Source: Acinetobacter haemolyticus (GTDB lineage Bacteria > Pseudomonadota > Gammaproteobacteria > Pseudomonadales > Moraxellaceae). From it: a stretch of DNA of 64,000 bases. The notes beneath the pieces were generated by a model. That model did not search any database. It was given only the letters and a program-made list of their open reading frames with translations, and was not told the origin of the DNA. Positions 27,043 through 36,993 of this stretch are shown here, in pieces; position 1 is the stretch's first letter; each line of letters begins with the position of its first letter. Position numbers and translations under genes: made by a program. The DNA is taken from the NCBI RefSeq assembly GCF_900406815.1, contig NZ_OVCN01000012.1, forward strand, positions 1-64,000. Reading direction: 5' to 3'.

Positions 27043-27330
27043 TTAAGAATTATGCGGTTGAAAGATGGTTTGAACGAAACGTGAAAAGCGTTCATGTTGA
27101 CTTGCAAAAAATGTTTGAGTCGGTGTTGTTCGTATTGTATTTAACATTTTGAGCTCATCATCTGTAGATGGCAGCATTGCGGTATTGCGTTTTTGTTGGT
27201 CAAGTGCTTTCACAATTGGTGAAGCGGACTTTTCCATGGTTTTTATATTATTGTTTTCTTTAATTGCAGCAGCATGCCCCATTTGCACAGAACATACTAA
27301 AAATAAACTGAGGCATAATGTTTTTTTCAT
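27043..27330 (-). CDS. small exported protein of unknown function
   Basis: A 95-residue protein with a signal peptide (MKKTLCLSLFLVCSVQMGHA). The mature part of about 75 residues is polar and ends SRFVQTIFQPHNS; no domain is recognised. The ATG at 27330 has GAGG eight to nine bases upstream and gives a normal signal peptide; a start 11 codons further up is unlikely. It is a single-gene unit with a terminator. Function unknown. Confidence 0.6.
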   Translation of the reverse strand: MKKTLCLSLFLVCSVQMGHAAAIKENNNIKTMEKSASPIVKALDQQKRNTAMLPSTDDELKMLNTIRTTPTQTFFASQHERFSRFVQTIFQPHNS

Positions 27331-27716
27331 TTCTAATCCTCGCATTGCTAAAATCCCCTCCATTCATTGAGCCTAAAAGACTAACTAAGCAAATATACTA
27401 TTGCTTTAATAATACGATTCAAACATAAATCTTAATAAAAAAGTAGAACTACGTCACGCTTTTTACAAAAATAATAAAATTTATAACTATTACTACCCTA
27501 TAACTATAACAGTTCGTCTACTTTGTATGCAAAGTGAATTTAGCAAGCAAATGTGTAGAAAACATGGAGAGTTGTCAACTTCCTCGCTGGGATACCCTTC
27601 CAAAGGTTCTTCATTAGAATTTGGTGAAAAATTTTGTATATCTAAAAACATGAAAAATAATGATTAAATTGTTATAACGCTTTGATTATATGCATTTTTA
27701 TATTTATGTATATTAG
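27331..27716. other. AT-rich intergenic region, no gene seen
   Basis: This gap between divergent genes must hold both promoters. I see no hairpin terminator, tRNA or conserved small frame in it. Sulfate-binding-protein genes are usually CysB-controlled, but no CysB site can be assigned by eye. Confidence 0.5.
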
Positions 27717-27731
27717 ATGGCATACAAACTG

Positions 27732-28736
27732 ATGAGTAAAAAAATGAAAAAAATGATTGTGGTGGCTTTTTTTGCTTTGAGTGTAAATGCTAACTCCCAC
27801 GCAGCGACAACTTTTTTAAATGTCTCTTATGACCCGACCCGTGAATTCTATCAAGAATATAATCAGGCTTTTGGTCAATATTGGAAAAAAAGAACGGGGC
27901 AAGACATTGGTTTCAAACAATCTCATGGGGGTTCGGGTAAACAAGCGAGAGCTGTAATCGATGGTTTACAAGCTGACGTGGTGACTTTGGCATTGGCCAA
28001 TGACATAGATGAAATCGTTAATGCGGGATTGATTCGAAAAGAGTGGCAGAAACAATTTAAAGATAACTCTGCACCTTATACCTCGACCGTGGTTTTTTTA
28101 GTACGTAAAGGCAATCCTAAAAATATTCGTGATTGGAATGACTTAACCAAAGATGGAGTGGAGATTATTACGCCTAATCCAAAAACGGGAGGCGCACCCC
28201 GCTGGATTTATTTATCGGCTTGGGGGTATGCTTTGAAACAGCCTGCAGGCAATGATGCTAAAGCACGTGAACTGGTCAAAAAGATTTATCACAATGTAAA
28301 AGTTTTGGATTCAGGCGCACGTGGATCATTAACCACTTTTGCAGAACGTGGAATTGGTGATGTTCTTCTATCATGGGAAAATGAAGCACTCTTAGCAACT
28401 CAAGGTTTAGGTAAGGATAAATTTGAAATTATTTATCCATCTATTTCCATTTTGGCAGAACCCTCAGTTGCGATTGTCGACAAAACGGTTGATAAAAATG
28501 GTAATCGCCAGCTCGCTCGTGGATATTTAAATTTTCTCTACTCGCCTCAAGGACAGGAACTTGCTGCGAAACATTATTTTCGTCCAAGGAATCCTCAAGT
28601 GGCTGCAAAATATGCAGCGCAATTTCCGAAAATTAAGTTATTTAGCATTCAGGATGTATTTGGTGGATGGGCAAAAGCACAGAAAACCCACTTTGTGAAT
28701 GGTGCGATCTTTGACCAGATTTATTCACAAAAATAA
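27732..28736 (+). CDS. sbp: sulfate ABC transporter, periplasmic sulfate-binding protein
   Basis: A 334-residue periplasmic solute-binding protein delivering sulfate (or thiosulfate) to a CysUWA-type ABC importer. After a signal peptide ending ANSHA, the hallmark blocks are present: [34 protein letters not shown] and [12 protein letters not shown], then GGAPRW and the C-terminal YFRPRNP. The start is uncertain: ATGs at 27717, 27732 and 27744 all lack a good ribosome binding site; 27732 gives a normal signal peptide. No permease genes are next to it, so the rest of the transporter lies elsewhere. Confidence 0.92.
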   Translation: MSKKMKKMIVVAFFALSVNANSHAATTFLNVSYDPTREFYQEYNQAFGQYWKKRTGQDIGFKQSHGGSGKQARAVIDGLQADVVTLALANDIDEIVNAGLIRKEWQKQFKDNSAPYTSTVVFLVRKGNPKNIRDWNDLTKDGVEIITPNPKTGGAPRWIYLSAWGYALKQPAGNDAKARELVKKIYHNVKVLDSGARGSLTTFAERGIGDVLLSWENEALLATQGLGKDKFEIIYPSISILAEPSVAIVDKTVDKNGNRQLARGYLNFLYSPQGQELAAKHYFRPRNPQVAAKYAAQFPKIKLFSIQDVFGGWAKAQKTHFVNGAIFDQIYSQK

Positions 28737-28771
28737 TAGACGGATTCGTTCAATCATCATTTTAGTCCTTC

Positions 28772-28804
28772 AAAAAGCAAATCTTTAACGAGATTTGCTT
28801 TTTT
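28772..28804 (+). terminator. terminator of sbp
   Basis: AAAAGCAAATCT (28773-28784) pairs with AGATTTGCTTTT (28791-28802), loop of six, followed by T. Confidence 0.9.
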
Positions 28805-28935
28805 ATTGGTTGGAAAAGTCGAGAAAACGGTTTTGCCTATGAAAAGTTAAGAATTCTCTACAAAAAGTCGTTTGGTGCTGGCCTAAAACAAGGTGATAAT
28901 GTGCAGTTACATTTTTAGCTGTTGATTTCTCTCTT

Positions 28936-29859
28936 ATGTCGCATATTTCTGTCTTACTTCACGAAACGGTTGATGGCGTATTGGCAGGTCGCGACACGGG
29001 TATTTATGTCGATGCAACCTTTGGCCGTGGTGGCCATACCAAGCTGCTCCTCTCTAAACTGGATCAAAATGCGCGTGTCTATGCCTTTGATAAAGATCCA
29101 CAAGCATTGGAGGTTGCTGCTCAGTTAGAACAAGAAGATCCACGTTTTAAAATCATCCATGCCAGTTTTGCAGATATTCAGGCGGAGTTGGCCAAGATCG
29201 GTATTGTTGAAGTCGACGGGATTATGGCGGATCTAGGTGTATCTTCTCCTCAGCTTGACCAGGCTGAGCGTGGTTTTAGCTTTATGCAAGATGGTCCTCT
29301 TGATATGCGGATGGATAATTCTCAAGGTTTGACCGCCGCAGAATGGTTACTCGAAATTGAAGAAGAAAAACTAGCCAATATTATTTACCAATATGGTGAA
29401 GAACGTTATAGCCGACGGATTGCCAAGGCGATCAAACTGGCAGGTGAAATCACCACCACAGCACAACTCGCTGAGATTGTTAAAGTTGCTCATCCTAAAT
29501 GGGAGAAGCACAAACATCCTGCAACGCGCACTTTCCAAGCAATTCGCATCGCAATTAACAAAGAACTAGATGATATTGAGACATTTTTGCCGCAAGCTGT
29601 AGAATTATTAAAACCAAGTGGGCAATTGGCAGTGATTAGCTTCCATTCTTTGGAAGATCGTTTGATCAAACAATTTATTCAAAAAGAATCGAGTTTGGCT
29701 GAAGATCATGGCTGGGGTATGCCTCAAGCACAAATTGATACTCGCCGTTTAAAGAAAGTCTCTCGTATCCGTGCGAGTGAAGCAGAAGTAAAAGCAAATC
29801 CGCGTTCACGCAGTGCATGGTTACGCGTGGCAGAGCGTTTAGAGAAAAAAGGCAAATAA
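28936..29859 (+). CDS. rsmH: 16S rRNA (cytosine1402-N4)-methyltransferase
   Basis: A 307-residue S-adenosylmethionine-dependent enzyme (formerly MraW) that methylates C1402 of 16S rRNA at the P site. The start SHISVLLHETVDGVL, the SAM motif YVDATFGRGGHT, DLGVSSPQLDQAERGFSF and the C-terminal SFHSLEDRL are diagnostic. It opens the division/cell-wall cluster; mraZ, which normally precedes it, is absent. Its stop overlaps the ftsL start by one base (TAATG). Confidence 0.97.
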   Translation: MSHISVLLHETVDGVLAGRDTGIYVDATFGRGGHTKLLLSKLDQNARVYAFDKDPQALEVAAQLEQEDPRFKIIHASFADIQAELAKIGIVEVDGIMADLGVSSPQLDQAERGFSFMQDGPLDMRMDNSQGLTAAEWLLEIEEEKLANIIYQYGEERYSRRIAKAIKLAGEITTTAQLAEIVKVAHPKWEKHKHPATRTFQAIRIAINKELDDIETFLPQAVELLKPSGQLAVISFHSLEDRLIKQFIQKESSLAEDHGWGMPQAQIDTRRLKKVSRIRASEAEVKANPRSRSAWLRVAERLEKKGK

Positions 29860-30197
29860 TGGACGACAAAAATGATGACGAGGTGATAACAAACAGTAAA
29901 ACTGGACTTAAAAAAGTCGTTGTTTATGCTGTACTCGTCGCACTGGTGTTCACAAGTGCATTAATGGTGGTGTTTCAGGTTTTTGAATACCGACATGACT
30001 ATCGTGACTTGAGTGCGCAAATGCGAGAAAGAGATGATTTGAATGCTGAGTGGGGGCGTTTGTTGATTGAACAGCAAACCTTTGGCGCGACTGCACAAAT
30101 CGGCTCACGTGCTGTGACCCAGCTTCGTATGTTTTCACCACCTGCATCACAAACGGTTGTGATTTCTTTACCAACGACTTCAAAGCAAGACAAATAA
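29859..30197 (+). CDS. ftsL: cell division protein FtsL
   Basis: A 112-residue bitopic division protein. A charged cytoplasmic start is followed by one transmembrane segment (VVVYAVLVALVFTSALMVVF, about residues 17-36) and a periplasmic coiled-coil with RDLSAQMRERDDLNAEWGRL, ending in the typical ATAQIGSRAVTQLRM block. It recruits FtsB/FtsQ and FtsI/FtsW at midcell. The ATG overlaps the rsmH stop; an earlier in-frame codon inside rsmH is rejected. Confidence 0.92.
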   Translation: MDDKNDDEVITNSKTGLKKVVVYAVLVALVFTSALMVVFQVFEYRHDYRDLSAQMRERDDLNAEWGRLLIEQQTFGATAQIGSRAVTQLRMFSPPASQTVVISLPTTSKQDK

Positions 30198-30207
30198 GGC
30201 ATGCTGT

Positions 30208-32037
30208 ATGGTAGATAAGCGAAATAAACCAACACGGAAAAAACAGCAATCTATTTCTGCTAAACCGACCCTAGCTTTGGATATGTGGCGGTTTTATTTG
30301 CTTTGGGGAACGGTATTACTCTGTTTTCTTGTGATTGTTGCACGTGCTTTCTATGTACAGGTCATTAATAAAGACTTTTTGCAGAATAAGGCCAATGCCA
30401 ATATTTTGCGGACTGAACGTTTAGAAGCGATGCGTGGTGTTATCAGTGATCGACATGGAGTTCCATTGGCGATTAGTACACCGATCATGAAAATTGTGAT
30501 CGACCCAAGAGATTACTGGGATGCCAAGACACAGTTTGATGAGATCTCTGCAGAGCTAAAAAAAGATCCGAATAATCGTCGATTAAAACGTCAATTACCT
30601 AATAAAAATCTGAACTTAGATCAATTAGCTGACGTGGTGGGCATGGATCGTAAAACGTTGAAGAAACAAATGACAGATCGTGCACGATCTCGTTATTTGG
30701 TGTTGCAACGTGAAGTGCCTCCGCAACAAGCAGATTTGGTTCTGCAACATAATTTTCAGGGTGTTTATACTGAGAAAAGTTATAAGCGCTATTACCCTCA
30801 ACCTCAACCGAATGCCCAGATTATTGGCTTGACCAATAGTGAAGGTCGAGGGATTGAAGGTTTAGAAATGCAGTTGAATACTCGACTTGCTGGGGTGGAT
30901 GGCGAACAAAAAATTATTCGTGATAAAAAAGGTAATCGCTTAAAAGTTTCTGAAGTGATTAAAGAAGTCGAATCTGGTGAAAATATTACGCTCAGTATCG
31001 ATTCGCGTTTGCAATACATCATGTATCGTGAACTCACTGCGGCGGGTGTGGCAAATAATGCACGTTCTGCAACTGCGATTGCGGTGGATGTAAAAACGGG
31101 TGAAATTTTGGCGATGACCAGTTGGCCGTCTTACAACCCAAATGATAAAGGTGGTCTGAGCAACAAAGATGCCATGCGTAACCGCGGCGCAATTGATATG
31201 TTTGAGCCGGGTTCAACGATGAAGCCGTTTACGGTTGCTGCTGCTTTGGAAAGTGGTCAATACACACCGAACTCGATTGTGAATACCGCGCCAGGAACAA
31301 TGCGTTTAGGTTGGCATACCATTCGTGATACACATAACTATGGTGCATTGACGCTGACTGGAATCATCGTGAAGTCATCAAACGTCGGATCTGCCAAGTT
31401 AGCATTATCCTTACCAAAAGAGGCTCTGCCTTCTTTCTTCCGTCGTGCTGGGTTTGGTCAGCGCTCAGATGTAAAATTTCCGGGTGAAAGTGCGGGCCTA
31501 CTATATTCTGCCGATAAATTAAATTCGTCACAGTTAGGTACGATGGCCTATGGTTATGGCTTGAATGCGACAATTTTGCAGCTTGCTCAAGGTTATGCCA
31601 TGTTGGCAAATCATGGTGTGGAAATGCCTTTAAGTCTTCATAAGCTTGATCAGGTGCCTGAAGGGCGACAGGTGCTCGATCCTAAGATTGCTGATCAAGT
31701 CTTGATGATGTTGGAACAAGTGACCTTACCAGGTGGTACGGCTAAACAGGCGGTTATTCCGGGTTATCGTGTCGGTGGCAAAACAGGAACAGCACATAAA
31801 CTTCGTGCTGACCGTAAAGGTTATTCGAATAACGAATATCGTGCCTTGTTTGCTGGTGTTGCACCTGTGAGTGATCCGCGTTTAGCAATGATTGTTGTCG
31901 TAGAGAACCCTCAAGGACGCTATTATGGTGGTTTGGTTGCAGCGCCTGTATTTGCTCGAATTATGCAAGAGTCATTACGTTTACTCAACGTGCCTTTAGA
32001 TAAGCCATTAGATACTTCTATAAAAACCAATCCGTAG
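30208..32037 (+). CDS. ftsI: penicillin-binding protein 3, division transpeptidase FtsI
   Basis: A 609-residue class B PBP that cross-links septal peptidoglycan and is a beta-lactam target. One N-terminal membrane anchor (FYLLWGTVLLCFLVIVARAF, about residues 29-48), a dimerisation domain, then the transpeptidase with STMKPF (SxxK), SSN, and KTGTAHK motifs. It lies 10 bases after ftsL and 7 before murE, in one operon. Confidence 0.96.
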   Translation: MVDKRNKPTRKKQQSISAKPTLALDMWRFYLLWGTVLLCFLVIVARAFYVQVINKDFLQNKANANILRTERLEAMRGVISDRHGVPLAISTPIMKIVIDPRDYWDAKTQFDEISAELKKDPNNRRLKRQLPNKNLNLDQLADVVGMDRKTLKKQMTDRARSRYLVLQREVPPQQADLVLQHNFQGVYTEKSYKRYYPQPQPNAQIIGLTNSEGRGIEGLEMQLNTRLAGVDGEQKIIRDKKGNRLKVSEVIKEVESGENITLSIDSRLQYIMYRELTAAGVANNARSATAIAVDVKTGEILAMTSWPSYNPNDKGGLSNKDAMRNRGAIDMFEPGSTMKPFTVAAALESGQYTPNSIVNTAPGTMRLGWHTIRDTHNYGALTLTGIIVKSSNVGSAKLALSLPKEALPSFFRRAGFGQRSDVKFPGESAGLLYSADKLNSSQLGTMAYGYGLNATILQLAQGYAMLANHGVEMPLSLHKLDQVPEGRQVLDPKIADQVLMMLEQVTLPGGTAKQAVIPGYRVGGKTGTAHKLRADRKGYSNNEYRALFAGVAPVSDPRLAMIVVVENPQGRYYGGLVAAPVFARIMQESLRLLNVPLDKPLDTSIKTNP

Positions 32038-32044
32038 GTAAATT

Positions 32045-33544
32045 ATGTCGATTAGTTTTCAACAGATACATCCGATCAGCATAGATGCGGTTTGGTATAC
32101 ACAACCTTTTCAAGGCTTTAGTCTGGATAGTCGTAAGGTGGAGAAGGGGCAAATTTTTATTGCTCTGAGTAGTTATAGCCAACCTGAAAAAACACGCCAG
32201 TTTGCTCAAAATGCACTGGATGCAGGTGCATTGGCGGTTATTAGTGAAACTGCTTTAGGCTTTGTGAGTGAATGGGTGTGTCCAGATGTCCGTTATCAAA
32301 TGGGTGAATGGCAAAAGCAATATTTACAGGCAGTTGATCCTGTGCAGCCTTTATGCGGTATTGCAGTAACAGGTACCAATGGAAAAACCACGATTTCACG
32401 CCTCATTGCCGAGTTGATTAGCTCACAAGGTAAAGGCTGCGCGGTGATGGGGACCACAGGTAATGGGATTTTGCCTAATTTAACACCATCAACGCATACC
32501 ACTTTAGATGCCTTACAACTGCAGCATGCATTACATGACTACGCCAAACAAGGGGCGAGCTTTGTGGCATTGGAAGCAAGCTCACATGGATTGGAGCAAG
32601 GTCGTCTGAATGGCTGTGATCTAGAAATAGCGGTTTATAGTAATTTAAGTCGTGATCATCTGGATTACCACGGGACATTAGAAGCTTATGCTGAAGCAAA
32701 AGCGCTGCTGTTCAAATTTACGAGCTTAAAAGCGGTGGTGATCAATCTGGATGATGCGCATGCTCAACTTATGTTAGAGGCGGCTAAAGCTAATCCATCT
32801 CAACCGAAAATTTTGACCTATTCTTTAACTCAAGCGACGGCTGACTATCATATCGATGCTTTAGAGTATCGTTTGAGTGGGGCGAATTTTACCCTGTTGG
32901 CGCCAACAGGTTCATACACAGTTCAAAGTCCACTGCTTGGGCATTTTAATGTTGAGAATTTATTAGCAAGTTTGATAGCTGCTGAATGTGCAGGATTTGA
33001 CTTGGCTAACTTGGTTCAATTTGTTCCAAAACTGCAAGGTGCGCCTGGACGTATGCAGGTGATTCAAGATGCAAATCGCCTGTTTGTGGTGGATTACGCA
33101 CATACCCCCGATGCTTTGATTCAAGTGCTAACCACCTTGAAACGTCATGTTACAGGTCAACTGTGGGCGGTATTTGGTTGTGGTGGTGATCGTGACCGTG
33201 GTAAACGTCCGTTGATGACACAAGCAGCACTTGATCATGCCAATCCAGTAATTTTGACCTCAGACAATCCAAGAACTGAGGATCCCGCACAGATTTTTGC
33301 TGATATGAAGCAAGGGATTAATTTTGCTGAACATATCATGCATGAAATTCATGATCGTAGGGAAGCAATTAAGTTTGTCGTCGCTCAAGCTCAAGCGGGT
33401 GATATTGTGGTGATTGCAGGGAAGGGGCATGAAAACTATCAGGAAATTGATGGCGTGCGTCATTGGTTTGATGATGTGGTTGAGGTGCAATCTGCGATTG
33501 TTGCTCAGTCACATTCTGTAGATTCTGCTTATTCTGCGCAATAG
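32045..33544 (+). CDS. murE: UDP-MurNAc-tripeptide synthetase MurE
   Basis: A 499-residue cytosolic ligase adding the third amino acid to the peptidoglycan precursor. The ATP motif GTNGKTT is near residue 110 and the C-terminal domain contains SDNPRTEDP; the DNPR signature marks use of meso-diaminopimelate rather than lysine. GCGGDRDRGKRP and GKGHENYQ are also conserved. It sits in the ftsI-murE-murF series of the cell-wall cluster. Confidence 0.96.
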   Translation: MSISFQQIHPISIDAVWYTQPFQGFSLDSRKVEKGQIFIALSSYSQPEKTRQFAQNALDAGALAVISETALGFVSEWVCPDVRYQMGEWQKQYLQAVDPVQPLCGIAVTGTNGKTTISRLIAELISSQGKGCAVMGTTGNGILPNLTPSTHTTLDALQLQHALHDYAKQGASFVALEASSHGLEQGRLNGCDLEIAVYSNLSRDHLDYHGTLEAYAEAKALLFKFTSLKAVVINLDDAHAQLMLEAAKANPSQPKILTYSLTQATADYHIDALEYRLSGANFTLLAPTGSYTVQSPLLGHFNVENLLASLIAAECAGFDLANLVQFVPKLQGAPGRMQVIQDANRLFVVDYAHTPDALIQVLTTLKRHVTGQLWAVFGCGGDRDRGKRPLMTQAALDHANPVILTSDNPRTEDPAQIFADMKQGINFAEHIMHEIHDRREAIKFVVAQAQAGDIVVIAGKGHENYQEIDGVRHWFDDVVEVQSAIVAQSHSVDSAYSAQ

Positions 33545-33567
33545 AGTAAAAAAGGTAAATAAAAACC

Positions 33568-34965
33568 ATGCATACCTCAACAACCAGTACTGTTCCATTA
33601 GAAGCTTGGACAGCAGAGCAATTACAACAAGCAACTCAAGGGGAGTGGTTCCAGCAGAATCTTCCAAAAGGTGAAATTAAGCGTATTTTAACGGATTCAC
33701 GTCATGCAGAAATGGGTGATGCTTTTCTCGCTTTAAAAGGCGAGCGTTTTGATGCACATGATTTTGTTGCGCAAGTTGCCGCTCAGGGATGTCAAATTGC
33801 GATTGTTGAGCGTCCAGTAGATGCGGATATTGCACAGTTGATTGTCAAAGATACTCGATTGGCTTTAGGTCATTTAGGGGCTTATCGCCGTCAGCAAAAT
33901 CAACAGTTAAAGGTTATTGCTTTAACAGGAAGCAGTGGGAAAACCACCACTAAAGAAATGTTAGGCAGTATATTATCTTGTTTAGCGCCGACTTTAATCA
34001 CACGCGGCAACCTGAATAATGATCTGGGTGTGCCGATGATGTTGCTTGAGCTCCGTCCAGAGCACCAATTTGCGGTAATGGAATTGGGTGCGAATCATCA
34101 AGGTGAGATTGATTACACCTCTAATTTAGTCCAGCCTCATGTCGCAGGGATTTTAAATATTGGAACTGCTCATTTGGGTGAGTTCGGGGGGCGTGAGGGA
34201 ATTTGTCGTGCTAAGTCAGAAATTTATGCACATATCCTACCTGAAGGTACTGCCATTGTTCCCGCAGATGATGATTTCACCACCACTATTCGTCAAAATG
34301 CAAGCAAACATGCAATCCTGAGTTTTGGTGAGGGTGGTGAAGTATTCGCAACAGAAATTCAGCTGAATCCACAGTCTGCACAATTTAACCTACATACGCC
34401 CGAAGGTACGCAACCTGTAAACCTACCATTTGCAGGTGCACATAATGTGCAGAATGCAACGGCAGCAACTGCCTTTGCATTAGCGCTTGGTATATCTTTA
34501 GATGATATTGTTCAAGGCTTGGAACAAGCCCAAGGGGCCAAGGGCCGTTTAAACTTTATTCAACATCAAAACCATCTGTTTATTGATGATACTTATAATG
34601 CGAATCCAACCTCGATGCGTGCTGCAGCACAGGTTTTGCTGCAACAGCAGGGCTTGAAAGTCATGGTGATGGGGGATATCGGAGAGTTAGGCGATAGTAG
34701 CTGGCAAGAACATCATGATTTGGGGCGTGATTTGGTAACGTTGCCCTTAGATCATTTGGTGGTAGTGGGTGAATTTGCGGAAGCAGCTCAACAGGGTGCT
34801 AGACACGCAGAAAAGTTACATGCATTTGCAACACAGGCAGACGCTTTACCGTTTTTAATTAATTTAGTCCAAACACATCAACCCCAGTCAATGAGTTTCC
34901 TCTTTAAAGGGTCTCGTTATACCCATATGGAAACGTTGATGGCTGATTTGATGGAGAAAATTTAA
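33568..34965 (+). CDS. murF: UDP-MurNAc-pentapeptide synthetase MurF
   Basis: A 465-residue ligase adding D-Ala-D-Ala to the UDP-MurNAc-tripeptide. ATP motif GSSGKTTTKEM near residue 115, GNLNNDLGVP and MELGANHQGEI after it, and DDTYNANPTSM plus MGDIGELG in the C-terminal half are diagnostic. Its stop codon directly abuts the mraY start, so the two are tightly coupled. Confidence 0.96.
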   Translation: MHTSTTSTVPLEAWTAEQLQQATQGEWFQQNLPKGEIKRILTDSRHAEMGDAFLALKGERFDAHDFVAQVAAQGCQIAIVERPVDADIAQLIVKDTRLALGHLGAYRRQQNQQLKVIALTGSSGKTTTKEMLGSILSCLAPTLITRGNLNNDLGVPMMLLELRPEHQFAVMELGANHQGEIDYTSNLVQPHVAGILNIGTAHLGEFGGREGICRAKSEIYAHILPEGTAIVPADDDFTTTIRQNASKHAILSFGEGGEVFATEIQLNPQSAQFNLHTPEGTQPVNLPFAGAHNVQNATAATAFALALGISLDDIVQGLEQAQGAKGRLNFIQHQNHLFIDDTYNANPTSMRAAAQVLLQQQGLKVMVMGDIGELGDSSWQEHHDLGRDLVTLPLDHLVVVGEFAEAAQQGARHAEKLHAFATQADALPFLINLVQTHQPQSMSFLFKGSRYTHMETLMADLMEKI

Positions 34966-36084
34966 ATGTTGCTATGGTTATTTGAACAGTTGGCGGGTTA
35001 TAACAGCTCGTTCCAAGTTGTTCGTTATTTAACATTACGTTCTTTATTGAGTGTATTGACCGCGTTGATGATCGGGTTGTTCCTTGGACCGATGATGATT
35101 CGTAAATTACAAGCATTAAAATATGGTCAAGCGGTCAGCTCTTTTGCTCCAGAAAACCATGCCAAAAAAATGGGTACACCTACGATGGGAGGGATTTTGA
35201 TCTTACTGTCCATCGGGATAAGTACCTTGTTATGGGCTGATTTGTCTAACCCTTATGTCTGGATCGTGTTAGGGGTAATGGTGGTATTCGGTGCAGTTGG
35301 TTGGGCAGATGACTGGATTAAAATTCGTTATAAAGACAATGCGGGCTTACCTGCTCGAAAAAAATTCTTTTGGACATCACTGGCTGCGCTTGGTGCTGGT
35401 GTTGCGCTTTATGTAATTGCAAAACAACAAGATAATGCAGTGCATACGGCAAATATGTTGGATTTGTTGATTCCATTCTTTAAAAATCTCTCAATTCCAC
35501 TTTCGGCAGTTCCACTCGGATTGGCATTTATTGCTTTTACTTACTTGGTGATCAATGGTGCTTCGAATGCGGTTAATTTAACTGATGGTTTAGATGGTTT
35601 GGCGATTATGCCGATTGTCATGGTTGCTGCTGGTTTAGGTGTATTTGCTTATTTGTCTGGTGATGTTCGCTTTGCAACTTATCTACATATTCCTTACATC
35701 AAATATACCTCTGAATTGGTGGTGATCTGTTCAGCAATGGTGGGTGCTGGTTTAGCTTTCCTTTGGTACAATGCCCACCCTGCGCAGATTTTCATGGGTG
35801 ATGTTGGCGCTTTAGCATTGGGTGCAATGTTAGGTACGATTGCGGTGATGGTGCGTCAGGAAATCGTATTTGCGATTATGGGCGGTGTTTTCGTCATGGA
35901 AGCAATTTCTGTTTTCTTGCAGATTGGTTCATTGCGTATGCGAAATAAGCGTGTGTTCTTAATGGCACCCTTGCACCATCACTATGAAAAGCAGGGGTGG
36001 AAAGAAACACAGGTGGTCATTCGATTCTGGATTATTACGATTTTCTTGGTTGTTTTAGGTTTAATGACCTTAAAATTACGTTAA
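34966..36084 (+). CDS. mraY: phospho-MurNAc-pentapeptide transferase MraY
   Basis: A 372-residue inner-membrane enzyme with ten transmembrane segments that forms lipid I from UDP-MurNAc-pentapeptide and undecaprenyl phosphate. Catalytic-site motifs are present: [10 protein letters not shown], the Asp pair in [21 protein letters not shown], and [13 protein letters not shown]. In many Gammaproteobacteria murD, ftsW, murG, murC and ddl would follow; here a terminator and rlmA do, so the cluster is split. Confidence 0.97.
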   Translation: MLLWLFEQLAGYNSSFQVVRYLTLRSLLSVLTALMIGLFLGPMMIRKLQALKYGQAVSSFAPENHAKKMGTPTMGGILILLSIGISTLLWADLSNPYVWIVLGVMVVFGAVGWADDWIKIRYKDNAGLPARKKFFWTSLAALGAGVALYVIAKQQDNAVHTANMLDLLIPFFKNLSIPLSAVPLGLAFIAFTYLVINGASNAVNLTDGLDGLAIMPIVMVAAGLGVFAYLSGDVRFATYLHIPYIKYTSELVVICSAMVGAGLAFLWYNAHPAQIFMGDVGALALGAMLGTIAVMVRQEIVFAIMGGVFVMEAISVFLQIGSLRMRNKRVFLMAPLHHHYEKQGWKETQVVIRFWIITIFLVVLGLMTLKLR

Positions 36085-36102
36085 ACCACGATTCAAAGAA
36101 AG

Positions 36103-36129
36103 AAGCTGGTGAAAATGCCAGCTTTTTTT
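36103..36129 (+). terminator. terminator after mraY
   Basis: AAGCTGG (36103-36109) pairs with CCAGCTT (36118-36124), followed by a T run to 36129. It ends the cell-wall cluster. Confidence 0.85.
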
Positions 36130-36146
36130 ATGTTTGGAGAAAATGA

Positions 36147-36965
36147 ATGAGTTTATTGATGTGCCCTGTGTGTCGCCAAGCTCTACACTTGGCAGAAAAT
36201 GCATGGCGATGTGAGAATAGTCATAGTTATGATGTGGCAAAACAAGGCTATGTCAATTTACATGTGGTGCAGCATAAGCACAGTAAGACGCCTGGGGATA
36301 CACCTGAATCGGTATTGGCGCGTCGAGAATTTTTACAGGAAGGATTTTATCAACCTTTACAACAGGCGGTGGTTGCATTGTTACAGCAACTACAACCTAA
36401 ATCAGTCTTAGATATCGGTTGTGGTGAGGGGTACTATACGAGCGCAATGCAAGGGTGCACAGATCAATGTGTTGGGGTAGACATTGCCAAAACAGCGATA
36501 CAGCGTGCAGCCAAGCTCAATGCGAACGTCACTTGGGTTGTCGGTACAGGAGCAACTTTGCCTGTACAAGACCGAACTATTGATGTGTGTACCAGCTTGT
36601 TTAGCCCAATTCCTCAAAGTGAAATTGTTCGCGTATTAAGGGAGAAAGGTTATCTGATCGTAGTGACACCTGCACCAAGACATTTATATGAGTTGCGTGA
36701 AGCTTTGTTCGAGCAAGTAACTTTGCATGAGCCTCAGAAATTTGTGGAACAGTTAGCTGCGCAGTTCAAGCTGGTTCAATCACAATGCGTCGAAGCACCA
36801 ATGTTGCTTGATCAATATGCATTAAAAAACTTAATTGCAATGACGCCTTATGCTTATAAAGCCAATCCTGAGCGACGTATGAAGCTAGAACAAGTACAGC
36901 AATTTTCGGTCATTGCTGCTTTTCAGATTTATGTATTTGAAAAAAACCAACAGCCATCAAATTGA
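36147..36965 (+). CDS. rlmA: 23S rRNA (guanine-N1)-methyltransferase RlmA-type
   Basis: A 272-residue SAM-dependent enzyme resembling RlmA, which methylates G745 of 23S rRNA helix 35. The N-terminal zinc site CPVCRQAL...CENSHSYDVAKQGYVNL is characteristic, and the SAM motif VLDIGCGEGYYT is near residue 90. The final bases overlap the terminator of the convergent PBP1a gene. Not part of the cell-wall operon, being separated from mraY by a terminator. Confidence 0.88.
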   Translation: MSLLMCPVCRQALHLAENAWRCENSHSYDVAKQGYVNLHVVQHKHSKTPGDTPESVLARREFLQEGFYQPLQQAVVALLQQLQPKSVLDIGCGEGYYTSAMQGCTDQCVGVDIAKTAIQRAAKLNANVTWVVGTGATLPVQDRTIDVCTSLFSPIPQSEIVRVLREKGYLIVVTPAPRHLYELREALFEQVTLHEPQKFVEQLAAQFKLVQSQCVEAPMLLDQYALKNLIAMTPYAYKANPERRMKLEQVQQFSVIAAFQIYVFEKNQQPSN

Positions 36966-36977
36966 TGACTGTTGGTT
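36939..36977 (-). terminator. terminator of PBP1a gene, overlapping rlmA 3' end
   Basis: AACCAACAG (36945-36953) pairs with CTGTTGGTT (36969-36977), with an inner CATCA/TGATG helix. On the minus strand seven T follow. The T tract and one arm lie inside the rlmA coding sequence. Confidence 0.85.
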
Positions 36978-36993
36978 CTGTTAAAACTTGAAA

